NCBI GenBank assembly: GCA_031267005.1
Contig: JAIRZX010000520.1
Location: forward strand, 1-5,785
Length of the DNA: 5,785 nucleotides
Direction of reading: 5' to 3'
Origin: Deltaproteobacteria bacterium
GTDB lineage: Bacteria; Desulfobacterota; Desulfarculia; Adiutricales; Adiutricaceae
Shown here: positions 1 through 5,785 of the stretch, piece after piece
Layout of the letters: the number at the start of each line of letters is the position of its first letter
Position numbering within the stretch: position 1 is the first letter of the stretch
Notes under the pieces: model-generated
What the model was told of the DNA's origin: nothing
The model's database searches: none
Seen by the model: the letters and a program-made list of their open reading frames with translations, nothing else
Program-made: the position numbers and the translations under genes

Positions 1-115
1 AAGCTAATACACATAACATGTCATGATGAGGCCCGCCCTGCCGCCGAGCGCCGCCCTGACATGAGAGGGCTCGTTGCCTTGACCCTTTTTCAGCCATCAA
101 CAGAATTCTGCATAA

Positions 116-1027
116 TACCAATACCTGGCGAAGTGGAGGAAGCGGTTCATTTTGCACGGGCTTGTCGGGTTGCTTGACGTCCACCGTTCCGGAAGGCTGC
201 GGACTCACAATTATTAGGAGTTCGCTCTCAATGTATTGAAAACGCTGGGGGAGAAGCCTCCCCACGGTGCTTCCCAGTGGACTGCCAAGGCGCTCTCGGA
301 GAAGCTGGAAGTGCCCGACGACATCATCGGGAAAATTATCCGGGCGGCGAGCATACGCCTCGGACCGGTGCGTACCTGGTGCGCCAGCAATGACCCCCTG
401 TTCTACGACAAGGCGGCGGAAGTCCTAAGCCAGTACATGGACTCCCCCGAGGGTTCCGTAGTCATAGCGCCCGACGAGAAGGCCTGAATTCAGGCTATCG
501 AGAGGTATGCTGGCTGGGTCCGCACCCGCAGCGGAGGTCACGCCAGGGCCGTGAAAAGCACCTACACCCGCCACGGACACCTCGACATGTTCGTGGCTTT
601 GGAGATACAGTCCGGAATAGCGCACACTAAGACATACCCCAGGAAGAGGAGGATCGAATTCCTCGACTTCATGAATTATTTGGTAGAGACAATTCCGAGC
701 ATCAAGGACGGAAAATTTCAGCTTCATATTGTGATGGAAAATTATTGCATACATAAAAATTGTGACGTTTGGTTCGTATCACACCCGAACGTTTTCTTTC
801 ACTACACTCCGACCTCCGCCAGCTGGCTCAACCTCGCGGAGGTGTATCTTGGCAAGTTCACCCGCCCTTTCCTGAACGGCGCTTCCTTCAGCACTCTCGA
901 TGAGGTAGATCAGGCCGTTGCAGATTACAGGGACTACCACAACAACGACCCTAAACCATACCGCTGGCGCAAGAGGGAGGTCAAAGGGACCCAGCTCAGG
1001 AATATCCTTTCAAATTTCGTTGATTAG
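116..1027 (+). pseudogene. Degraded IS630-family (DDE) transposase
   Basis: IS630 transposases cut and paste their element using a DDE (RNase H-like) catalytic core. One frame can be read from about 116 to the TAG at 1025-1027. It runs from the end of the N-terminal helix-turn-helix (KWRKRF, then HGLVGLLDVHRSGR, 131-200) through the DEK block (473-481), EFLDFMN (about 656-676), HPNVFFHYTPTSASWLN (784-832) and the C-terminal NNDPKPYRWRK. The order and spacing match the family. The frame is broken by TAG at 215-217 and by TGA at 485-487, right after DEKA and before IQAIER. A further TAA at 113-115 lies where the remaining N-terminus should be. The second catalytic residue, usually Asp in a LDNY-type motif, is Glu here (MENY, codon 737-739); the first Asp (473) and the last Glu (839) remain. 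The element is very probably dead. No clear terminal inverted repeats or target duplication were found. Confidence 0.88.
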
Positions 1028-1695
1028 CCGTAACCGTTCTACATGATGAATGGAGCGCCCGTAATTAATCGACGGGACAGTGAGTTGTGCCTAAAACAAG
1101 AACATACCAGCATATAAATTCCCGTAACCATTCAGCTCCCCCAGCGGCCCCGGGCGGCCCCTCCTTCATGGCTGAAACAAGGGGCCCCCGCGGGCGAAGC
1201 CGACGGCGCTCCGCGCCCGCCCGCAGGGCCGGCCTTCCCGCATGCTTCGTCCAGGCCTCGGCAACCAGGAGGGCCATGGCGTCGGATCGCGAAATCGCTC
1301 CGGGCACCGGGCGGCGGGCCCTGCGTGGGACGCGGCTGCGCTGGCGGGTCCATGCTGGCCGCGCTTCAGGGGCCAGGCCAGGCTGAGGCGTTTCTGGCGG
1401 CGGCCGCGGGCGGCCGAGGTGGACACGCATTCGCGCCCGGCCTCGGCAGGCCTTCCGTCAAGGCTGGCTATCCCTTGCGGCGAGGACCGAAAGGACCTGG
1501 CGGCCCTCCGCCGGAAGCTTTGCCTTGCCTCCGCCCGAGGAGATGCCTTGCCTCTGTCGGAAGGTTTGCCTGACATCCGTCCGAGGCTATGCCAGCCCTT
1601 CGCCCGAGTCGCCGCCAGCACGCCGCCCGAGCCGAGGCCGACTAAGCCCGGCAGCACCGGCTCCGTGTTCCGGGGGCCGGGCGCGGCGCGTCGCC
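1028..1695. other. Gene-free, very GC-rich spacer between the IS remnant and the regulator
   Basis: About 670 bases without a recognisable gene. The first 100 bases are AT-richer and may be the tail of the insertion sequence. The rest is extremely GC-rich. Several open frames cross it on both strands, but their translations are Arg/Pro/Ala/Gly-rich with no family motif and overlap one another, as expected of chance frames at this composition. A degenerate 23-bp tandem repeat lies inside (see 1515-1606). No stem-loop followed by a T-tract was seen that could end the regulator transcript. Confidence 0.6.
1515..1606. repeat. Degenerate 23-bp tandem repeat, four units
   Basis: Four consecutive 23-base units start at 1515, 1538, 1561 and 1584. 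They share an A-R-G opening, a central TGCC at unit positions 7-10 and a YCG-rich end. Hand comparison gives 16/23 identity for units 1 and 2, 18/23 for 1 and 3, and 17/23 for 1 and 4. Two more diverged segments before them (1460-1482 and 1491-1514) have a similar shape. The unit is not a multiple of three, so a coding repeat is unlikely. No function can be assigned. Confidence 0.5.
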
Positions 1696-2622
1696 CTAGG
1701 GGGACTCCGCTGGACCCCCGCTGCCGTCCCGGCCCGCGGCGGGGGTTTCGGCGGCGCCGCTATTGGCGGCCGCCCCGCCGCAGGGGCAGAGGGAGGGGTC
1801 CATGAGCCCGCGCATGATGGCGCACTCCGAGACCGTGCCACCCTTGGGGCACCTGTTCATGAGTTCCACGAGCTGGCCGCGGAGTCCGTTAAGGGACCGT
1901 ATCTCCTCGTCCAGCTTGGCCACGTGGCGGTCCGCCATCTCGTCCACCAGCCCGCAGCTCGCCTCGGGGGCCTCCCGCAGGGCCAGCAGCTCCTTCGTCT
2001 CCTCCTGGGTGAACCCGTGGCTCCGGCAGTGGCGGATGAAACGCAGCCGCTCGAGGTCCCTCGCGGAGTAGCGGCGGAAGCCGTTCCCCTGGCGCTCGGG
2101 GCGCTTCATGAGCCCCGCCCTCTCGTAGTACCGCACCGTCCCGGCCTTGGTCCCAGCCAGGGATGCGAGCTTCCCGATGTTGTACTTGCCTTCGGCCGGG
2201 AGCCACTCGACGCCGCAGGGGCAGGCGGAGGGGTCCATGAGCCCCCGCAGGACGGCGCACTCCGAAGCCTTGCCTCCGGGAGGGCACCTGCTCTGGAGAT
2301 CCAGGAGCTGGTCCCGGAGGGACGCTACGGACTTCAGGCGTTCGTCCAGCTTCTCGACGTGGCGGGCCGCTATGGCGTCCACCAGCCCGCAGCTGGCCTC
2401 GGGGGCGGCCCGCAAGGCCAGGAGCTCCTTCACCTCGTCAAGCGTGAAGCCGTGGCCCCGTGTGTGGCGGATGAAACGCAACGTCTCCAGGTCGCCTTCG
2501 GAGTAAGAGCGGTAGCCGTTTTCCAGGCGCTTGGGGCTCGCGAGCAGCCCCGACTTCTCGTAAAAGCGGACGGTGACGGCCTTTGCGCCGGACAGGGCGG
2601 CCAGCTTGCCTATGCTGTACAT
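1696..2622 (-). CDS. Tandem (two-unit) MerR-family CadR/PbrR-type heavy-metal regulator
   Basis: Metal-responsive transcription factor, 308 residues, about twice the family's usual 140-150. Residues 1-137 and 146-282 are two complete MerR units that align without gaps at about 66% identity (90/137 by hand). Each has the winged helix-turn-helix (IGKLA..., TVRFYEKSGL / TVRYYERAGL, then RFIRH), a dimerisation helix, and the CadR/PbrR cysteine set: C78, C113, C122 and a CPCG tail (C134, C136) in unit 1; C223, C258, C267 and CPCG (C279, C281) in unit 2. In this family the first three positions bind Cd(II), Pb(II) or Zn(II). A short Ala/Gly-rich tail ends at TAG. The start at 2622 was chosen because MYSIGKLA is the canonical N-terminus and AGGGAGG lies 7 bases upstream; a longer reading from 2835 would add 71 unrelated residues and overlap the ATPase gene. 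The gene is divergent from the ATPase, which fits control of that pump. A single-chain pseudodimer is inferred, not shown. Family certain; exact metal uncertain. Confidence 0.93.
   Translation of the reverse strand: MYSIGKLAALSGAKAVTVRFYEKSGLLASPKRLENGYRSYSEGDLETLRFIRHTRGHGFTLDEVKELLALRAAPEASCGLVDAIAARHVEKLDERLKSVASLRDQLLDLQSRCPPGGKASECAVLRGLMDPSACPCGVEWLPAEGKYNIGKLASLAGTKAGTVRYYERAGLMKRPERQGNGFRRYSARDLERLRFIRHCRSHGFTQEETKELLALREAPEASCGLVDEMADRHVAKLDEEIRSLNGLRGQLVELMNRCPKGGTVSECAIMRGLMDPSLCPCGGAAANSGAAETPAAGRDGSGGPAESP
1777..2622 (-). repeat. Internal tandem duplication in the regulator (two units, 435-base period)
   Basis: The unit read from 2622 down to 2188 recurs from 2187 down to about 1777, offset by exactly 145 codons. 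Similarity is visible in the DNA as well as the protein: the block around 1800 (GAGGGGTCCATGAGCCC, then GGCGCACTCCGA) recurs around 2235. The two copies keep the same cysteines, so both appear under selection. Confidence 0.9.
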
Positions 2623-2629
2623 CCAGATG

Positions 2630-2636
2630 CCTCCCT
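2630..2636 (-). promoter_or_regulatory. Ribosome binding site of the regulator
   Basis: On the minus strand AGGGAGG lies 7 bases before the ATG at 2622. This decides the start: the longer upstream reading lacks such a site at its first codon and has no MerR homology. Confidence 0.75.
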
Positions 2637-2671
2637 GGGGATTTTTTTTCCGCCCGGACGGCCGCGCCCCC

Positions 2672-2702
2672 TTGACCTTATAGCGGGTACAATGACGATA
2701 AT
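2672..2702 (+). promoter_or_regulatory. MerR-type promoter and operator of the metal ATPase
   Basis: TTGACC (2672-2677, -35) and GATAAT (2697-2702, -10) each match the sigma-70 consensus at five of six bases and are separated by 19 bases. This over-long spacer is the hallmark of promoters activated by MerR-family regulators. The spacer carries the operator: the left half ACCTTATAG (2675-2683) strongly resembles known CadR/PbrR operators. The right half GTACAATGA (2687-2695) matches the inverse of the left half at only five of nine positions. Transcription would start near 2709, about 40 bases before the ATPase ATG. Confidence 0.8.
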
Positions 2703-2727
2703 ACTCCAGCGGGACAATCCGCGTCAA
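2698..2727 (-). promoter_or_regulatory. Probable divergent promoter of the regulator gene
   Basis: On the minus strand TTGACG (2727-2722) and TATTAT (2703-2698) are separated by 18 bases. Its -10 overlaps the -10 of the ATPase promoter, so the regulator bound at its operator could also repress its own synthesis, as is common for divergent merR-type genes. The leader to the ATG at 2622 would be about 70 bases and includes an A8 run (2642-2649). Confidence 0.5.
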
Positions 2728-2735
2728 ACCACCGC

Positions 2736-2741
2736 GAGGAG
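2736..2741 (+). promoter_or_regulatory. Ribosome binding site of the ATPase
   Basis: GAGGAG lies 7 bases before the ATG at 2749. It supports this start, and so the inclusion of the CxxC and seven-histidine N-terminus in the protein. Confidence 0.75.
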
Positions 2742-2748
2742 CGCGAAA

Positions 2749-5700
2749 ATGCAGTACTGCGAGATCTGCGGGATGGTCCACGAGGAGGGCCACCACCACC
2801 ACCATCATCACGGCCTCGGCCGCGGGTCCGGGCACGGCCCCGTCCTGGCCGCGAACGCCGCCCCCAGGGCGGAGGGCGGAGAGGCCGCCTCGGAGGGAAC
2901 GGACGGTTCGGGGGAAGACCCTCCAGGTCCGCGGTTGCTCGGGGCCGCCGCCCTCCCGTTCCCCCCGGCCGGGATCAGCGGTTCCGGGCGCCCCGTTGGC
3001 GGCGGCGCCGCCCTCACGCTTCTTGACACAGACGGCTTCGGAGTGACGGCTCCCGGCCCGGAGCCAGAGCCCGAGCCCGGGCTAGTCATCGATTTTCCCT
3101 ACAGGCGGATACCTACCGAGGAGCGCCCTTTCCTGGCGGTAGGGTCCAGCGGCCCCTCCCGCGATCGCACAGATGCCGCCGGGGCGGCGTCCGAGGCCCG
3201 CTACGTCATACCGGCCATGGACTGCCCCTGCGAGGAGAAGCTCGTCCGCGACAGGCTCGAGGGCATGGAAGGCGTGGAGTGCCTGGCCTTCGACCTTGGG
3301 GCCAACGAGCTCGTGGTCCGCCATTCCCTCTCAGACCTGAGCAGCGTGGAGGAGGCGCTGGTTTCCATCGGCATGGCCCCGTCGGGCCCAGGCCGAGTTT
3401 CCGCCGCCGCCTCCTGGGCAGCCCCGCCTTTCGGCAGCTGCGCCCTCCAGGCTGGCGGGCCCGCCTCCGCCCCAGAGCCCGGAGCCGCCGGGGAGGCGTC
3501 CGAGGCCCGCTACGTCATACCGGCCATGGACTGCCCCTATGAGGAGAAGCTCGTCCGGGACAGGCTAGAGGGCATGGAGGGCGTCGAGGGCCTTGGCTTC
3601 GACCTCAAGGCGAACGAGCTTACTGTCCGCCATTCACTCGCGTCCCTCGCTGGCGTGGAGGAGGCCTTGCATTCCATCGGCATGACGCCCGACGGATGCG
3701 GGTTCGGGACCTCCGGCTCCGCCGGGCCGGGCCCGGGGAGCGTTGACGCCGGAACCGCCTGTTGCCCCGCCTGCGCCGGAGGGCCGGCGGCCCCCCTCCT
3801 GGCGCACGCCCGGCTCGGCGGGACCGTAGCCCGCTACGTCATCTCCAACATGGACTGCCCGGTGGAGGAGAAGCTCATCCGCGACCGGCTCGAGGGCATG
3901 GAGGGCGTGAAGGGCCTGGAGTTTAACCTCCTGAGCCGGGTGCTCACCGTCCGCCACGATCTCAAGTCCCTCGGCGGGGTGGTGGACGCCTTAAACTCCA
4001 TCGAAATGAACCCGGTCCCCCTCGAGGACGGCGCCGAGGCACCGGTCGCCGAGGACAAGACCGAGTGGAAGAAGCTCATAGCGGCCTCGATCGCGGCCGG
4101 GTGCTCCGAGGCCGCCCACCTGTTCCTGGGCTCCCTGTGGGTGGCCCTGGCGCTGGCCGCAGTTGCCATCATCCTGGCGGGCTTCGACACTTACAGAAAG
4201 GGCTGGTCGGCCATCCGGCGCTTCGATCTCAACATGAACGCCTTGATGAGCTTCGCCGTGACCGGCGCCGTCCTCATAGGCGACTTCCCCGAGGCCGCGA
4301 TGGTCATGGTGCTCTTCACGCTGGCCGAGGCGCTGGAGGACAGGAGCCTGGGCCGGGCCCGCAAGGCCATATCCGGGCTGGTGGAATCCGCCCCCGAGAT
4401 GGCCACCGTCAAGGGCCCCGACGGGACCTTCGGGGAGGCCAAGGCCTCCTCGGTCCCGGTGGGATCCATCGTAAGGGTGCGCCCAGGCGAGAAGCTCTCC
4501 CTTGACGGGAAGGTCGTCTCGGGCGCCAGCGCGGTTAACGAGGCCCCCATAACGGGCGAGTCCAAGCCAGCCGAGAAGGGCCCCGGGGACCCGGTCTACT
4601 CGGGCACCGTAAACGAGTCCGGCTCCTTCGAGTACGTGACCACCGAGCCCTTCGAGAACTCCACCCTGGCGAGGATCCTGAAGGCCGTCGAGGAGGCCCA
4701 GGCCACCAAGGCCCCCATCCAGCGTTTCGTGGACCGCTTCGCCGTAATCTACACGCCCTCGGTATTCGCCGCGTCGCTCCTCATCGGCACCCTGCCCCCG
4801 CTCCTCTTCGGGTTCCCCTGGCTGGAGTGGGTCTACAGGGCCCTTGTCACACTGGTCATCGCCTGCCCCTGCGCCTTGGTCATCTCCACCCCCGTCACCA
4901 TCGTCTCGGGGCTGGCCGCCGCCACCCGCAAGGGGCTCCTCGTCAAGGGCGGCACCTTCCTTGAGGAAGGCAGGAAGCTCAAGATCCTGGCCTTCGACAA
5001 GACCGGCACCGTGACCATGGGACGCCCGGCGCTGACCGACGCCGAGCCCCGCGGCGGCGCGTCGTACGAGGAACTGAGGCTGTTCGGGGGGAGCCTGGCC
5101 TTCCGCTCGGACCACCCAGTTTCCCGGGCGGTCTTCCAGGGCCTGGGCCTCGACCACAACGGGGTCCTCGACGTGGAAGGCTTCCGTGCCCTTCCGGGGG
5201 AGGGCTCGGCCGGAACCGTGGCCGGGCGCGAGATGTACCTGGGGAACCTGAGGCTCGCCAGGAGGATGGGCGTCTCCGGCCCCGAGCTCGAAGGGACGGT
5301 TCGCCGACTCGAGTCCCAGGGAAAGAGCGCGGTGGCGCTTTTCGAACCGGGGCGCGTCTTGGGAGTCTTCGCCGCCGAGGACGAGCTCCGGCCGGAGAGC
5401 CGCGAGGCCATCGAGGAACTCGGCCGCATGGGCGTGGAGACCGTCATGCTCACCGGCGACAACGAGTCGGCCGCGGCGTCCGTCGCCGCCAAGGTGGGCG
5501 GGCTCGGGTACCGCTCCGGCCTCCTGCCCGAGGACAAGCTCGGGATCGTCCGCGAGCTGGGCGCGAGGGGCCTGGTCGGCATGGCCGGGGACGGCATAAA
5601 CGACGCCCCGGCCCTGGCCGAGGCCCACATAGGCTTCTCCATGGGGGCGGCGGGGACCGGGGCCGCCATCGAGACCTCCGACGTCGCCATCATGGACGAC

Positions 5701-5785
5701 GATCTGAGGAAGATCCCGGCGTTCATCAGGCTCTCCAGGGAGACGGCCTGGCACCTCTGGGAGAACATAAGCTTCTCGCTCCTGG
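2749..5785 (+). CDS. cadA: Zn2+/Cd2+/Pb2+-exporting P1B-type ATPase with extended N-terminus (3' end cut by window)
   Basis: Inner-membrane pump that uses ATP to expel divalent heavy metals. 1012 codons are present with no stop; probably only the last membrane part (about 40-60 residues) is missing. In order: C4-x-x-C7 and H15-H21; a Pro/Gly/Ala/Glu-rich segment to about 145; three HMA domains (about 147-213, 250-316, 360-424), each with MDCPxEE (C159, C262, C370) instead of the usual GMTCxxC; membrane segments about 443-461, 462-480, 497-511 and 513-529; the actuator TGES (602-605); the metal-channel CPC (C706, C708) followed by ALVISTP; the phosphorylation site DKTGT (D750); the nucleotide-domain HP (H789-P790); TGDN (902-905); and GDGINDAP (947-954). 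CPCALVISTP and NMNALMS...GAVLIG indicate the Zn/Cd/Pb (ZntA/CadA) group rather than the Cu group. E. coli ZntA has 732 residues and one HMA domain; the extra length here lies before the third HMA. The divergent CadR/PbrR-type regulator and the 19-bp-spaced promoter support metal-induced expression. Preferred metal unknown. Confidence 0.96.
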   Translation, partial: MQYCEICGMVHEEGHHHHHHHGLGRGSGHGPVLAANAAPRAEGGEAASEGTDGSGEDPPGPRLLGAAALPFPPAGISGSGRPVGGGAALTLLDTDGFGVTAPGPEPEPEPGLVIDFPYRRIPTEERPFLAVGSSGPSRDRTDAAGAASEARYVIPAMDCPCEEKLVRDRLEGMEGVECLAFDLGANELVVRHSLSDLSSVEEALVSIGMAPSGPGRVSAAASWAAPPFGSCALQAGGPASAPEPGAAGEASEARYVIPAMDCPYEEKLVRDRLEGMEGVEGLGFDLKANELTVRHSLASLAGVEEALHSIGMTPDGCGFGTSGSAGPGPGSVDAGTACCPACAGGPAAPLLAHARLGGTVARYVISNMDCPVEEKLIRDRLEGMEGVKGLEFNLLSRVLTVRHDLKSLGGVVDALNSIEMNPVPLEDGAEAPVAEDKTEWKKLIAASIAAGCSEAAHLFLGSLWVALALAAVAIILAGFDTYRKGWSAIRRFDLNMNALMSFAVTGAVLIGDFPEAAMVMVLFTLAEALEDRSLGRARKAISGLVESAPEMATVKGPDGTFGEAKASSVPVGSIVRVRPGEKLSLDGKVVSGASAVNEAPITGESKPAEKGPGDPVYSGTVNESGSFEYVTTEPFENSTLARILKAVEEAQATKAPIQRFVDRFAVIYTPSVFAASLLIGTLPPLLFGFPWLEWVYRALVTLVIACPCALVISTPVTIVSGLAAATRKGLLVKGGTFLEEGRKLKILAFDKTGTVTMGRPALTDAEPRGGASYEELRLFGGSLAFRSDHPVSRAVFQGLGLDHNGVLDVEGFRALPGEGSAGTVAGREMYLGNLRLARRMGVSGPELEGTVRRLESQGKSAVALFEPGRVLGVFAAEDELRPESREAIEELGRMGVETVMLTGDNESAAASVAAKVGGLGYRSGLLPEDKLGIVRELGARGLVGMAGDGINDAPALAEAHIGFSMGAAGTGAAIETSDVAIMDDDLRKIPAFIRLSRETAWHLWENISFSLL
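3187..4020 (+). repeat. Three tandem HMA-domain repeats inside the ATPase gene
   Basis: The units span 3187-3387, 3496-3696 and 3826-4020. Units 1 and 2 are 309 bases apart and 82% identical in protein (55/67 by hand). They share a perfect 43-base block (3187-3229 and 3496-3538), and the similarity reaches back to 3175/3484. Unit 3 is more diverged and sits where the single HMA of ordinary homologues lies. All three share the RDRLEGMEGV block. The linkers between units differ from one another. Confidence 0.92.

Noticed and set aside
1058..1076. CCCGT...ACGGG short hairpin after the transposase
   Set aside because: Five-base stem with a nine-base loop and no T-tract; easily found by chance.
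10..1089. Possible terminal inverted repeats of the IS: CACA-n5-TGTC at 10-22 and GACA-n6-TGTG at 1076-1089
   Set aside because: Only two four-base blocks match and the spacing differs by one; too weak to define the ends.
1647..1681. CCCGGC/GCCGGG inverted repeat as a terminator for the regulator gene
   Set aside because: Six-base stem with a 23-base loop in very GC-rich DNA and no T-tract in the direction of transcription.
1166..1805. Overlapping open frames on both strands in the GC-rich spacer (e.g. 1242-1805 plus, 1166-1657 minus)
   Set aside because: Arg/Pro/Ala-rich translations without motifs, mutually overlapping; the plus-strand frame also runs into the regulator gene. Expected by chance at this composition.
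2763..2811. Seven-histidine run as an artificial His-tag or vector sequence
   Set aside because: It lies in a natural context with a native ribosome binding site and mixed CAC/CAT codons, followed by His/Gly residues; metal pumps often have natural His-rich N-termini.
2623..2835. N-terminal extension of the regulator to an upstream ATG at 2835
   Set aside because: The added residues lack MerR homology, would overlap the ATPase start and both promoters, and a good ribosome binding site sits before the internal ATG at 2622.
3082..3957. Two similar minus-strand frames (3082-3324 and 3634-3957) sharing ALEPVADELLL-like segments
   Set aside because: They resemble each other only because they are antisense to the repeated HMA domains of the ATPase.
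3991..5754. 587-residue open frame on the minus strand opposite the ATPase, and a 311-residue frame at 4833-5768
   Set aside because: Both are antisense shadows of a GC-rich coding sequence. Their translations are low-complexity with no family motif, while the plus strand carries every P-type ATPase motif in one frame.

Overview
The window is a heavy-metal resistance locus from a high-GC bacterium, bordered on the left by a decayed insertion sequence. Codon use is GC-rich, but AGG (Arg) and ATA (Ile) are frequent beside CGC and ATC. That suggests neither an actinomycete nor a typical pseudomonad. The phylum cannot be fixed from this sequence. A Gram-negative, environmental or gut-associated lineage is only a guess.

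Layout. (1) Bases 116-1027 hold an IS630-family transposase pseudogene. One reading frame can be followed through two in-frame stops (TAG at 215, TGA at 485), and its second catalytic acidic residue is Glu instead of Asp. It is less GC-rich than its surroundings. (2) Bases 1028-1695 hold no convincing gene. This very GC-rich spacer carries a degenerate 23-bp tandem repeat at 1515-1606. (3) Bases 1696-2622, minus strand, encode a 308-residue MerR-family regulator of the CadR/PbrR (Cd/Pb/Zn-sensing) type. It is unusual because it consists of two complete MerR units in one chain. (4) Bases 2623-2748 are a divergent promoter region. The plus-strand promoter has the 19-bp -35/-10 spacer expected of a MerR-activated promoter. 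(5) Bases 2749-5785, plus strand, encode a P1B-type Zn/Cd/Pb-exporting ATPase, cut by the window edge after 1012 codons. Its N-terminus is greatly enlarged: a Cys-x-x-Cys motif, a run of seven histidines, a long Pro/Gly/Ala/Glu-rich segment and three HMA-type metal-binding domains.

How it works together (inference from the families). The regulator should sit on the shared divergent promoter and, on binding Cd(II), Pb(II) or Zn(II), distort the 19-bp-spaced promoter to switch on the ATPase, which pumps the metal out of the cytoplasm. The striking point is that both partners have duplicated their metal-recognition modules in tandem: two sensor units in the regulator and three HMA domains in the pump.
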